Shown: positions 43,601-53,605 of the stretch, in pieces
Layout: each line of letters begins with the position of its first letter
How positions within the stretch are numbered: the first letter of the stretch is position 1
Source of the DNA: Chromera velia
Lineage: Eukaryota > Sar > Chromeraceae
NCBI GenBank assembly: GCA_018398765.1
Contig: JAHBMJ010004965.1
Coordinates: 20,001 to 73,605, forward strand
Reading direction: 5' to 3'
DNA: 53,605 nucleotides
Notes under the pieces: generated by a model
Told to the model about the DNA's origin: nothing
Seen by the model: only the letters and a program-made list of their open reading frames with translations
The model's database searches: none
Program-made: the position numbers and the translations under genes

Positions 43601-45864
43601 AATCCGTTAGAGGACTGCATGCATGACGGGGAGACGATGCATCAATTCACATGCTCTTGATACAACTTTCTGCATTCATTCTGTGTCTTCAACCTATTTC
43701 TGTTCGCGTCGCCTCATCCACCCACACACGCTCCTCTCTCCTCTGATGTTTGCAGCTCCAGAACGGTCTCCTTTCCCAACCCCGTTGCTCTGCACAGAAG
43801 AACTCCGCGAACACCGGGACACCATCATGCGCCCCTCCTACGGGCAACTCCGGGACGTTCAAGGGCTCCGCCTCCCTCCATCCCCGAGAAAAAGCTGTGC
43901 CGCCCCCGCACGGAAATCCTGGTGGCCAGCCAACTTCCCGGTCGAGGGAGGGAAGACAAAGAGAGAGACCAAGGGGGGGAAATGCAGATGCGATAGCAGC
44001 AGACCAGCAGCAGCAGGTGCGCAGTGTCACTGAACCAGTTGGTGGTCTCCCTGCAACCTCTGCTTCTCCTTCTCCCCTCCAGGGTATCCTCGTGCCACCC
44101 TCATACATTCCCCATATCTCCACTGACCCACTTTCGATCTCTCACACCCAAACCGTCACCCGTCTCCCGACCCTGCCTCCCTCTCATGGACTGCCGTCTC
44201 ACTCCGCGTGTGCAGTCAGAGAGACCCCCCCCATCGTGTCTCAGAAAGACCCCTTCTTCTACAGACAGCATCAGCACTCGTCAGCTTATCACCAGGGCCA
44301 CTCGACTCGCGAACCAACTTCCCTCTGCGCATTCCAACAGCCCCCCCTCCCCGTAATTCCGCAAACCCAACAACAGTCCGGCGTCTACCACAAGGACTAT
44401 CGGATAGTTGAGGTCACAGAGGAAGAGAGAGGACTCCCAGGCAGAGGGACTGCAGGGCGGGAACACGTTCTCACAGAACCTTCTCGGATGCAGACACTAG
44501 AAGGCCATTCCAACTGTCACACAGGGCTGTGCCGCCTCGCCTTAGAGGTAGAGAGACATATGAGAGGGGTTAGAGGAGAGGTCCCACTGCAGGCTCCCTT
44601 CTCCACCCAACCCTCTCACCCCGTCCCTGCTTCTCTCTTCCCTCCCGAGGGGTCCCATGGGCATTCCCGTCTGACGCACGCGGATGCGAACCGAACATGT
44701 CCACCAGAAGGGCACCCGGCCTTCCCCCCCTGGCCACGCACCCTTCCCACTCTCCCCTCCCTCCCCTCGCCAGGGGTGCACCAGTACCGGAGTGTGAGTG
44801 AGACGATGACGCTTCAGGGGAGACAGCCAATTATTCAAAGTCAGCGCCCCCCCACCGCTCCCCCCGAGTTCCCCTTGCACCCCCACCCCTTTCCCGTCTC
44901 CCAGACGAACGCACAGGAGCATCTCCAATCAAGAGGAGAACCGGAAATGCACACAGAGACACAGACAAACACAGCAACCCCTCCGTGGGCCCACGACCTT
45001 TTCCCCTCTGGCATGTCCACTGCCTTTCCGTCCCCGTCTCCCTCTCTGCACATGCCCCAGCCAAGTGGGCGAGTGACCGTCAGGTTCTTCTACGCCACAG
45101 ACGATCCAGCGGCCTTGTCACGCTTTGCGAGAATGGTATCCATGGGGCGACAGCAAAAGCCAAAATCCGACAGAGTCGTCGGAGAGGGCAATGGAGCGTC
45201 TATTTGTAAGCCCTCCAACGTCATTTTCCGTCGCCTGAAAGACACGCCTGATCTTGTGTGGGGAAGGGAGAAGGACACGAAGAGCAGCAGGAAGAGGGCA
45301 GTTTCGGGAGATCCTTTCCATTGCACAGGATGCCCCAGCTTCAATGCCTCTCGCAAGGCCTCGCTGGAGGATCCCGAGATCCTGTCACAGACGGAGAGAC
45401 AGAATCAGACGGAGAAGGAGACAGAGACCAATGCAAATCCCCAACAGCAGGGCCACACTCCCACGGAGAAACCCCTACCAACGGCTCACACAGACGCTCA
45501 CACAGATGCCCTGATGCTGTTTCTATCTGGTCCTTCTCTGTCTTTGTCTGGCACCCGTGCGTTGTCTCCCGAGGAGAAACCCAGAGAGCTTCGGAAGAAA
45601 GGGGCCTCTTCGGTTAGTTCCTGTGACGGTCGAAGAGTTGTGCGCCTCTTCGCTCCTCAAATGCCCCCGCAGGATCAAAAGGGAAAAGAGGAAAAAGAGC
45701 AAAGCATGCATCAACAGTCGAAATGCTGTAACAACCTGTGCATTCATGGTGTTTTTCTTCATGTTCGTTCTGCATTTGCTTTTTGTTTGTCACCTTTCTC
45801 CTCCCTCCCCCCCCTGGATATTCTTTTTTCTCTTTCGCCTGGTGACTTGCCCTCTTGTCTTTGA
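37655..45864 (+). CDS. PUF (Pumilio-family) RNA-binding protein, about ten exons
   Basis: Exons 37655-37858, 38143-39131, 39715-about 40183, about 40187-40406, 40655-40822, 41239-41609, 42166-42291, 42720-42860, 43336-43410 and 43756-45864 give about 1,620 residues, all in phase. The N-terminal 550 residues are Pro/Ser/Gln/Gly-rich and disordered. Eight PUF repeats follow: NKNGRFRLQHVLGL, DQHGNFACQILFEAC, CDPKGTHALQSLI, KDPCGTRVIQRLVSVL, DNPHGAYVCEKILHLI, KTKHGSPFVKHALK, VYPFCQEIVECCMD and the capping FRDEAAAQKLLNKA (a weaker repeat may precede the third). A basic/Gln-rich coil (VVRLQQQLKQRQKE) and a 700-residue Pro/Thr-rich tail, all one exon, complete it. PUF proteins bind 3' UTRs and repress or destabilise mRNA. 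An in-frame TGA (40184-40186) sits just before repeat 1, so a small intron or indel there is unresolved. The final 60 residues are hydrophobic and may be intron or UTR. Confidence 0.8.
42001..42150. repeat. 30-bp minisatellite at a splice acceptor, five units
   Basis: Five 30-bp units of TTGACTCGTTCGATTCCCTC followed by TGCTTG. The same words continue past the array as TCCCTCTGCTTGCAG, the acceptor of PUF exon 7 at 42166. Each unit therefore carries a branch-point-like TTGAC and polypyrimidine tract but lacks the AG. Confidence 0.85.
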
Positions 45865-48176
45865 GACGCGAAATCACAATCTCGTCCTTCATTGCCTTTT
45901 CTTTCTCTGCACGCAAAAACACACACAGACAAATCAACATACAGGCACTTGCAAAGAGTAGGTAAGGGTTTGGGGCGACACAGCTGCTACAGACCAGGAA
46001 AAGGAAGCGGTGTTTGTTGAAAGAGGGCGCAACGAAAGGACACGACCACACTCTCTGACTGCTGCTCGAGAAGGGAGGGGGGAGAGAAAAGAAGAGTGCA
46101 GCTGTATACGAAAGGTCGTTGCCGAATGATGTATCGGTACCGTGAGTTCGTGCGTTGTCTCATTTACATGTTCTGCCTCATTGTTTGTTTGAATGGTGTG
46201 ATTTTTTGGCACATGTGTGTACGAAAACAAAAAAAGAGTGCTTGTGGAATTCAGGTAAGAAGGGCAAGAAAAGACTCTGTTCCGACGCAAGGCTTGGTGA
46301 TTGGGTATCTAAACGAATTTGGCTGTTCTGAAGCGGAGACAGTGCAAACACCGAAAAAAAAAACTGAAGATTGGTTCACATAAATTAAATCAAGTGTTGG
46401 GTATTCGCCATTGTGCTCTGTTTTTTTGAAGGCATCGAAGGACAAAAACGACGCAAAGATAATGAGCACAAGGTCGTTGCCGCAGGGACTTGTTGCCACC
46501 ATTTGTTTGCAGGCGATTCCCTCCCCTGGAGAGGTTTCGCGGGTAGTCAGAAAGGAAGGCGAATGGGTTCACGCTCTTCTCTTATTGGGAAGAGATTTGT
46601 CACGTGTGTGAATGCTCTGTGAGTTGTGAATGGCGTTTGCCGTTCTGTTTTCTTTCCTCGCTCTCTTCCAGCTCTGTCTTCTTTCTCCGCCCTAGAAGCG
46701 CTCAAACTGCCTTTCTCTCTCCCATTGCAGAAGCATGACGTGTATCTTCTCCCTGTCTCTTTGTCTTCCTCCCTGTCTTATTTCTCCGTCTTTCCTAGTT
46801 TTTTGCTGGCCGAAGGAAACCAGAGTCCGTCCCCCCCCCACTTGACTGTGATTTGCAATGCTCCCGCAACATGCTCTTTCTTTCTTTCTTTCTTTCTTTT
46901 TCAGTCCGTCTATGCTTCCCTCCCAGACCTTTTCCTTCCTTCTAGACTTTCGAGTCGAGTGGGCTTTGTTCTTTGGGCCTACTTGCTCCTCCGAATTCAT
47001 GGTTGTCTCCTCTGTCTTACTCTCTCTCACTCACACACACACTCTTTCTTTTTCCGTCTGTCTGTCTGTGTGTGTGTATGTCTGCGCTTGTGTATGTGTG
47101 TGTGTATGTAAGAACGAGAGACTCCACAGGAACGGGAAGGAGAAGAGAAAGAAAGGAACGAAAAACAAGTCAGAAGAGTTCCTTCCTGTCGCCTGGTCCC
47201 CCCTCCCAGCAAGGCTTCCTTCCTTTCCTGCCTCGGAGGGGGCCTGGAATGGCGATAGAGAGAGAGAGAGTGAGCGAGAAGGAGGGAGGAGTAGGAGAGC
47301 GGGACGAGAAGAGACAGACAATGGGATGAGTCGGGAAGACAGGACTAAAACAACCTTCACTGCTGAATGACATGCGACAGACTAATACGTGAATTGACTG
47401 TGAGCGAGTGTCACATTTGAGCCTGCAAGATGTTTCATGTCCTGCATGGCCGCTTTCTTCTTCGTCTCATTGGAGGGGCTTCTTTCGTCTTTCTCTTTCT
47501 TTTTTTTTTGACGAAGGAAGGAAGCGAATGAGGGGAAGGGTGAAAGGGGCGCCCTAAGGGGAAGGGAGGTTTTTTTTCTTTTGTGAAGAGAGAAAGAAAC
47601 GGACAATGAAGGACACAGGCTGACTGCCCAAGGTGGTACACACCTGGGGTCCCACAAAGATGGGAATTCCGATAACTGTTTCTCTCTCTGTGTGGATGTG
47701 CATTTCAAGCTGACTTACTTTCTTAAACAGACGAATTCCAGATGTCTCCAGATGAATTTGTGTGAAGGAATGCCGTCGGTCGATAGGAATTCTCAGGATT
47801 TCGTTTTGGCTGTATCAGTATGAGTGAGTGTTCTGTCTAATTGTCAGTGTTCTGTCTAATTGTCAGAATTGGGGAAAGAAAACTCAGATAAAGGGACTGG
47901 GCAGCAAAGCTTTGCCGCAGACTTCCATATCTAAACCAGAAAACAAAAAAAAAGTCGCCTGGCCGAAAATGCATGCAATTCAACAAAGTGCATGTGTGCA
48001 ACCGTTGACTGTTTCCGCAGTGCCGTCTTGGCGCATTGATTGTGATGCTTGATTGTTGTATTTATCTTCGCTCAGGAGCTGCATTGCCATTTTTTTTTTC
48101 TCTGCTTCATCGTTTTTGGCTTCTTCTTTTTCTTTTTTCCCTCCTTTCTTGTTTGCCTCCCGGCTTTCCTCACGCC

Positions 48177-48178
<2 letters not shown>

Positions 48179-48218
<40 letters not shown>

Positions 48219-48219
48219 C

Positions 48220-48252
<33 letters not shown>
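48179..48252. repeat. (CT)n microsatellite
   Basis: About 75 bp of CT repeats with few interruptions. Confidence 0.9.
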
Positions 48253-48480
48253 TTTTTTCTGCTCCCTTTCTCTCCCCTTTTCTCTCTCTTCCTCCCCCCC
48301 CTCCCCTCCCCCAGCCTCCCTGTCTCTGCCTGCAACCCGTATCGCTTTCGCCTTAGTCTTTAGCGTTTGAGCAGGGACTGCACGGGTCTTTGCTTTGTTT
48401 CTGCAGGGGGCCTCCTTCCTTTGCTTCGCCAAAGGGGGCTGCTTTGGCTGCCATGCGCGTGGTCTCTTGAGAGGAAACAC

Positions 48481-48497
48481 ACGCGCGCGCGCGCGCA

Positions 48498-48528
<31 letters not shown>

Positions 48529-48771
48529 CTAGAGAGGGAGGGAGAGTCAGTGGTAAGTGCCCGCGCACAGACACCGGGCGCTCACACACACACACACACA
48601 CAGACAGACAGACAGACACACAGACAGTCAGTCAGTCAGTCAGTCAGACAGACAGACACACAGACAGTCAGTCAGTCAGACAGACAGACAGACAGACAGA
48701 CACAAAGACAGACAGACAGACAGACAGTCAGTTAGTCAGTCAGTCAGACAGACAGATAGATAGACAGACAG

Positions 48772-48830
<59 letters not shown>

Positions 48831-48844
48831 GACAGACAGACAGA
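48481..48844. repeat. Compound CA, GACA and GTCA microsatellite
   Basis: About 360 bp alternating among CA, GA, GACA and GTCAGTCA tracts. The (GTCA)n part is the same unit as the donor-seeded repeat at 10089. Confidence 0.9.
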
Positions 48845-50165
48845 TACGCAGGAGGGCTGAACTCAAAGGGTCTGCGTGACACTGTGGAGTGTGGAACAGG
48901 AGCACGCATTCTTGTGCAATGATGCACTTTGAGAAGGCTTCTGGGTCAGACTCGAAGAGAATGTGCGGGGAAAACGCCAGACCCCGCGTTCTGTGATCTG
49001 TGCAACAACCGACCAAGGAGAGAAGAGAAGAGAAAACAGTAGAATCAATTGCATATTCCGTCTCTGTTATCAATTGCATTTGCACGGCGACAAACAACAG
49101 CAGGCAGGAACTGCCCAAGAGCCTGCCGTTGTTCCTCTCCGAAGCAGACCGATTCCGACACCGAAGCAGGGGGGGGTTACGCTCCTTTCTCCTTTCCTGT
49201 TTATCAGTTTGCAATCTGATCGAAATGAGCATGCAATTGAGAGTAGAGTCATGGAATAATTCGGTCCCCAGCTGCGCCTTAGTCTGCAATTAAGATCTAA
49301 TGTATCAATTAAGTCTGGTAAGCGGTTTTAGCATTACAGACTTTAAATTCTTGAATCTGAATTTATCTCAGCAATTTTTTCCCTTCTATTAAATTTCTGC
49401 CTAGATTTCTGCTCCAAATTCTTTTAGACTTACCGGATATTTAAAAATCTATGTGGAATCTATCCAATTTATATAGCATTTAAAATGAAAAGACCGCGGT
49501 CTTCAAGTCATTGTTACGTTGAATGTATGACTTTTTATTCACAATTGTATATATGATAGACGTTGCACATAGAACAAATGAAGATCAAACTCTATCTCAT
49601 AGATCTTGTTTTCTCCTTTGGAACCTTAATTTTTCACTGCTGAAAGGTCTAGTGAAAGGTCTCTGAAGGAGCACATGATAAAAAAAAAAAAAGAATTCAG
49701 GTATTAAAAGAAGAAAATAATATATTAATTAATATTAATGCATCAAAATTGATTATTCTCAAGTACCGGCTACTATACCGCGAAGAGAGGAACTAAACTT
49801 AAAACCACCTGAAGTTACAATGGTTTTAATTTAATTATATTAATTTTGAAAACATATTCAAACGCACTTAAAATTGTTAGATAAAATTGTGTGCACCGCT
49901 TTGCACATTTCATTCTATAAAGTCAATTTCATAACCGTTTCATGTTTATGAAGAAACAGAAAACAAATAAAAGCAAACAACGTCTTTAATTCTTAATTTT
50001 TTGAATTAAAGATTTTATGTAGTATCATCTATAAGAGTCTTAAACAGTCTGCTAAAAAACAAGCACCACAGCAGCTGTGTACCGGCCCTATTTTCTTATG
50101 CACGGTGATGGCAGTTTAGATGTTGAAACCGTGTTCACCAAGTTGAAACAACTGTTATTTGAAAA

Positions 50166-50279
50166 ATTAGTGTACCGGCCGCGCGCCAAATGATAATGCC
50201 GCGCGACCCCCGCGCCGCCCTCCCGCGGACAGAGACCCATGCACCCGGGGCCGCCCCCGCGGGCGCGGGCCCCATATAG
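50166..50279 (+). promoter_or_regulatory. GC island with TATA-like element
   Basis: A CpG-rich block with many GCGCG and CCCGCG words ends at CATATAG (50273-50279). It is the third island of this kind. The next start codon is 560 bp downstream at 50842; the interval may be a long 5' UTR or hold an untranslated intron. Confidence 0.45.
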
Positions 50280-50841
50280 CTCTCGCGCACTGCGCGCTAT
50301 CCGATTCCTGCATAAAACCATGTCTTTCGGCGTGGAGGGCAGCTCGGTGATTTCAATTGAGGGGCCCGCGGAAGAAACTCTTGAAATTTAGCATCCCGAA
50401 TTTCCTCGTACGATTCTACCAGAAATACTTTCGGCGCGGAGCCATCCCAGGTCCTGCACTCTCTCTTGAAAGCCTCTGTGTGCGTGGAGAGTGTGTCTCG
50501 CTCGAAACAACACTTGCGCATATGCATATGCATATATGCGTGTCGCTATTTAAAATTTGGATGTCGCAGGCAAAATCAAGGTCAGACACTGGCTGTTTCT
50601 ATTCAATCTAAACTTGGCGATCTGATGCTTTCGTGATCATCACAACACACACCGCATACCGACAGTCTCCTGAGAAAATTTTATTCCAAATCAACACCTC
50701 TGCTCAAAACCTGTTCACGCTTGAGAAGCTTTGAACGAGAGAGAGAGAGTCTGAAATTCGACTCCGTCCTCCGACTCCGTAACCTTTAGCCTTTCCGTTA
50801 AATCCTCTTCACTCAACCAAGCAATTAGACTGTCTGTCAGA

Positions 50842-51471
50842 ATGGCCGGCACCCCTGTTGGAAACACCTTCTACAACGACAAGGTCCTCATGGAAGGCTG
50901 GACTGACAAGAGAGTCGAGAACGAGGAAAGGCACGCTCAGGTGATGGAGTACACTCAAAGGCCCTACACGGCAACATCTGTGTCGCCCACTGCCACAGGC
51001 CTCGGATGGCCCGTGAAGACCAGACAGACCCCCGCTGCGGACCACTTTGTGACCACCCAAAAGGCGCACTTTCAGGATCCCAAGACACAACCGGTGCCCG
51101 ATAGACCTACAGTCCGCGGAATCCGAATCTCCCCCACCCAAGTCACCGCAACAACCCTTGCCGGTATGGTCAACGGAGAGTCCCCTGTCAGCCAGACCTT
51201 TGTGCCCCAGTTCGCTGCATCCCCCGCCGCATCTCCTTCCGGTGCCACCGAGAAGCTCCTCACCACCGCTGTGGATGCTGAGCTGGAGACTGCCCCTTCT
51301 CCCGTGATGGTTGCCACCATCCCTTCCCGCCCTGTCTCTGCCGCCCCTGCCCACGCCGTCACCCTCAAGTCCACCATCGACCAGGAGGCCCTCAGACAGA
51401 AGTACGCGACCGACAACTGCTTCAAGAGACCCGCCGGAAAGGCCTCCTACGCAGAGCACCCCGCTTTCTGA
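50842..51471 (+). CDS. Intronless 209-aa protein, unknown, strong codon bias
   Basis: ATG 50842 (in CAGAATGG, a good start context) opens 209 codons to TGA 51469-51471. It reads MAGTPVGNTFYNDKVLMEGW, then a Thr/Pro/Ala/Val-rich middle, and ends CFKRPAGKASYAEHPAF. No signal peptide or membrane segment is seen. Third positions are overwhelmingly C or G (GCC, ACC, AAG, CCC), unlike neighbouring genes, which suggests high expression. The protein is low in hydrophobic core residues, so it may be partly extended, like axonemal or cortical microtubule-associated proteins; this is only a compositional impression. Family not recognised. Confidence 0.8.
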   Translation: MAGTPVGNTFYNDKVLMEGWTDKRVENEERHAQVMEYTQRPYTATSVSPTATGLGWPVKTRQTPAADHFVTTQKAHFQDPKTQPVPDRPTVRGIRISPTQVTATTLAGMVNGESPVSQTFVPQFAASPAASPSGATEKLLTTAVDAELETAPSPVMVATIPSRPVSAAPAHAVTLKSTIDQEALRQKYATDNCFKRPAGKASYAEHPAF

Positions 51472-51523
51472 ATTGACTCACTGACTGACTGACTGAGAGA
51501 GTTGAGGAACCGGTCCTCCTCTC

Positions 51524-51579
<56 letters not shown>

Positions 51580-51580
51580 G
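51524..51580. repeat. (GA)n microsatellite
   Basis: Just downstream of the 209-aa gene, in its likely 3' region. Confidence 0.9.
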
Positions 51581-52668
51581 TGGAAGGGAGTGCTTCAACG
51601 AGAGGGAACAAACACGTCTGGCAGAAGGAGCCCGGAGATCCCTTCTGGGTCTTGCTGCTCATGCAGGTTTCCTCTTCTCCTTTCTCTCACTGAAAGTGCG
51701 CAAAAGAATGAAGAGAAAGAACGAAGTAGAAAAGCGCTGAAATACTGAAAACGATTTGTCTGCATGTCACCGAATGCACGAGTGAAGGAAACCCCGCCTG
51801 TGTGCAGCTATTCTTTGCTTTGTTGCTTTTTTGCCCGCATGCCTGCGTGTGTTCTGGCTTGCGTCCAATCAAGCATACAAGAAAAGCGTTTGCGCGAGAG
51901 TGGATGGAGAGGTTGAGCTTTAGAAAAACCGAAGTAATTCTTTCATGCAGCCACTAATACTTGAAAATGAATTGAACTGTGCAACCTGACCGGCAGGGAC
52001 AAGGTGGCAAGGTCCGAAGTCGGCCTTGACTGCCTGTCAACCCTTGCTGCCAGTGTGAGAATGCGCTCGATCGGTGTTGACCGTATTGTACTCTTGCATG
52101 CAAAGGAGTCTCCAGAGAGAATGACGGTGCAGGGCGACGCTGTCATTGATACCTACTTTTGAATCTGGATTGATACTGACGTGACAGTGACGTCTGAGTC
52201 TGCCAGTTCAACAGGACGTCGGGGATTTGGCCTGAAGCTGTCCCAACTCTTGAACATAACAATCTATCATGATAGATAACAATCCAACACAGTATCTGTC
52301 ACAGCCTAGGCCATAGCATATTCTCACAGTGATATAGTCAGTAATTTTAAGTTTTGAGCAAACACTGCTTCTGTATATAGAATATTAACTCCAACTCCAT
52401 ATCTAGATAATAAACTATATATATATATATAGCCTGATCGAGATTCAATTTGAATGATACTAGGAATTAATCGCCTAGCGGCCTAAGATTGGTATGTCCT
52501 GAACGAGTTCTTGAACTTCAACCTAAACTTGAACCTATAGGTCCTACGATATATTTTAATTTCTCCTCTTTGCCTTAAGTACTAACAAGGTTACTTTTTT
52601 TCTAGTTTTTTCTTTTTTTTAAGAGTCTAGTTTAATAAGAGGCCGTCAAAAAAATCAAAACCGACCGT
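51581..52668. other. Intergenic, AT-rich after 52.25 kb
   Basis: No supported gene. (AT)n words lie near 52418-52431. Confidence 0.5.
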
Positions 52669-52708
52669 ATGGGTCGGACCCCCCGGGAGGGGTCTATAGC
52701 CGACCCAT
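52669..52708. other. Strong hairpin
   Basis: ATGGGTCGG (52669-52677) and CCGACCCAT (52700-52708) are a perfect 9-bp inverted repeat. ACCCC and GGGGT nest a second stem around CCCGGGAGG. It lies about 195 bp upstream of the small ORF at 52903. It could be a transposon end, an RNA structure or a regulatory site. Confidence 0.6.
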
Positions 52709-52902
52709 GTTCACTTTTCTAGTGCTTTCCAGAAGTGAGACCAAGTTGATCAAAACAGAGTGGCCAATCTTCATCCCTAAGAAGTCCTTACTAAAGCCCT
52801 GAGTCGGAATCTTGGGGGTGCTCTGTGTGTGAGACTCCCAGGGGCTTGAAATTTTAAACTTTTTTTTGTTTGCCGTCTCCTCACAACCCTGGTCTGCCCA
52901 CG

Positions 52903-53211
52903 ATGGCAGACGTTCCAGAAGAGTTCTGGGATGCTGCCAACAGGCTTCCAGAAGATTTTCTAGAGCTAGAAGTCAAGAGTACCTTGAAAAAATGGAAAGC
53001 TATACGCAGACAGTGCAAATCGGACGACAAGTTCAAAGGTCGATTTTTGAAGTTCAACGACTCAAAGCTGTCTCCATGTGAGATTTTGTTCCGAAAGTTT
53101 GTTGGACTGTCAAAAGCTCTTTACTTTTCTGATCATACCCACAATGAAGGAAAGAAGGCAGCAGCACAGTTGTGGAAAGCGACTGGACTCAATGCACTCC
53201 CAGCTGATTAG
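52903..53211 (+). CDS. Small ORF (102 aa), unknown
   Basis: ATG 52903 opens 102 codons to TAG 53209-53211: MADVPEEFWDAANRLPEDFL, ELEVKSTLKKWKAIRRQCKS, then KFNDSKLSPCEILFRKFVGL and ending KATGLNALPAD. The composition is that of a compact helical soluble protein. It may be complete or the first exon of a longer gene. I recognise no family. It is similar in size and basic/helical character to the small ORF at 23154, but no clear sequence match was seen. Confidence 0.45.
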   Translation: MADVPEEFWDAANRLPEDFLELEVKSTLKKWKAIRRQCKSDDKFKGRFLKFNDSKLSPCEILFRKFVGLSKALYFSDHTHNEGKKAAAQLWKATGLNALPAD

Positions 53212-53605
53212 GCTTGCGAAGATATGAGAAAGCAGGACTGGGCAACTACGATGTCCTTGGGGGACTTTTCGGTGGAAAAGACAAGCCGATCGAGGACTAC
53301 ACATCCTCTTTTCTTATGTATCAGAGAAAAGATGATCCAATGCCTGCACACCTTGCCGATTGATCATTACATTGCATTAAACAAACTTGATGTGTATCTA
53401 TCGCATAATTTTTGTATAATAATTCAAATTTAAACTTTAAAAATTTAAGTTTTTAAGAAGTTTTAAACTTCAGTTTTAGTTGTTGTTCGATATGATTTTT
53501 AACTTTAAACGCTAAAAAAGTTTGTGTCATTTGACTTTAGAGGTAGGGACTTTAGAGAAAGGGGGGGGGGGTCTGACCTAGATATTGAGATGGTAAAGGG
53601 GGGAA
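53212..53605. other. Terminal stretch, nothing recognised
   Basis: AT-rich with TTTAAAC-type words, ending in a poly-G run followed by GTCTGACCTAG. Confidence 0.5.

Larger units (their letters stand above)
45865..50165. other. Long intergenic stretch with no supported gene
   Basis: Open frames here are all low complexity or have no splice support. TTTGCAG near 46507-46513 and ATTGCAG near 46724-46730 resemble acceptors, so untranslated 3' exons of the PUF gene are possible. 46880-47110 is pyrimidine-rich, 48.1-48.85 kb is microsatellite, and 49.27-50.08 kb is strongly AT-rich. Confidence 0.5.

Noticed and set aside
48053-48763. Several 60-120-codon frames (Leu/Ser, Thr/His/Gln or Arg/Glu only)
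   Set aside because: Each translates a dinucleotide or tetranucleotide microsatellite.
48481-48844. Regular repeats that might suggest a CRISPR-like array
   Set aside because: Units are 2-4 bp simple repeats with no unique spacers.
6624-51471. Operon-like or pathway linkage among the genes
   Set aside because: Orientation, spacing and intron content are those of independent eukaryotic genes; only the LRR/ankyrin and SAP30BP-like/PUF pairs are divergent neighbours.

Overview
The window is nuclear DNA of a unicellular eukaryote with intron-rich genes, most likely an alga of the alveolate or chromerid kind (for example a Chromera-like organism). This is inference from many short exons joined by GT(G/C/A)AGT donors and an almost invariant TGCAG acceptor, heavy microsatellite load in introns, repeated TGCATGCA palindromes near promoters, and an N-terminally acylated MORN protein. 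Some stramenopiles would also fit. No rRNA, convincing tRNA, CRISPR array or organellar gene was seen. A three-base N gap lies at 33729-33731.

Layout, left to right: 0-6.6 kb is gene-poor. It holds a decayed hAT transposase fragment (1101-1400), a few exons of an unidentified minus-strand gene (about 2.1-3.0 kb), and a nest of small DNA transposons: two copies of a 121-bp terminal-inverted-repeat element flanking a 1.2-kb element with 29-bp inverted ends and an 8-bp target duplication. 6.6-11.0 kb carries a seven-exon membrane-protein gene (+). 11-16 kb is mostly AT-rich intergenic DNA with a 260-bp relative of the larger transposon and one small putative gene. 16.4-17.2 kb has a four-helix membrane protein (-). 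17.9-21.8 kb is a nine-exon MORN-repeat gene (+). 22.9-24.2 kb contains a small ORF and an inverted partial copy of it.

24.3-30.3 kb is a divergent pair of intronless repeat-protein genes, an LRR protein (-) and an F-box-like/ankyrin-type protein (+), sharing a CpG-rich promoter. Both reading frames are interrupted. 30.3-32 kb is AT-rich and contains a non-autonomous hAT element with a perfect 8-bp target duplication. 32.0-35.8 kb is an eight-exon gene (-) recognised as a SAP30BP/HCNGP-like nuclear protein with a U2AF-ligand-type motif. Its divergent neighbour (+, 37.7-45.9 kb) is a roughly 1,600-residue PUF RNA-binding protein. The intergenic space between them is packed with the 121-bp element. 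45.9-50.1 kb has no supported gene, only microsatellites and AT-rich DNA. 50.2-51.5 kb is an intronless, probably highly expressed gene of unknown function behind a GC island. The last kilobase has one small unidentified ORF.

The genes do not form an operon or a single pathway; SAP30BP-like and PUF proteins both act on RNA or transcription, but adjacency alone does not link them. The most unusual signal is in the introns: tetranucleotide and 30-bp repeats begin exactly at splice donors or run directly into splice acceptors and look like amplified copies of the splice signals themselves.
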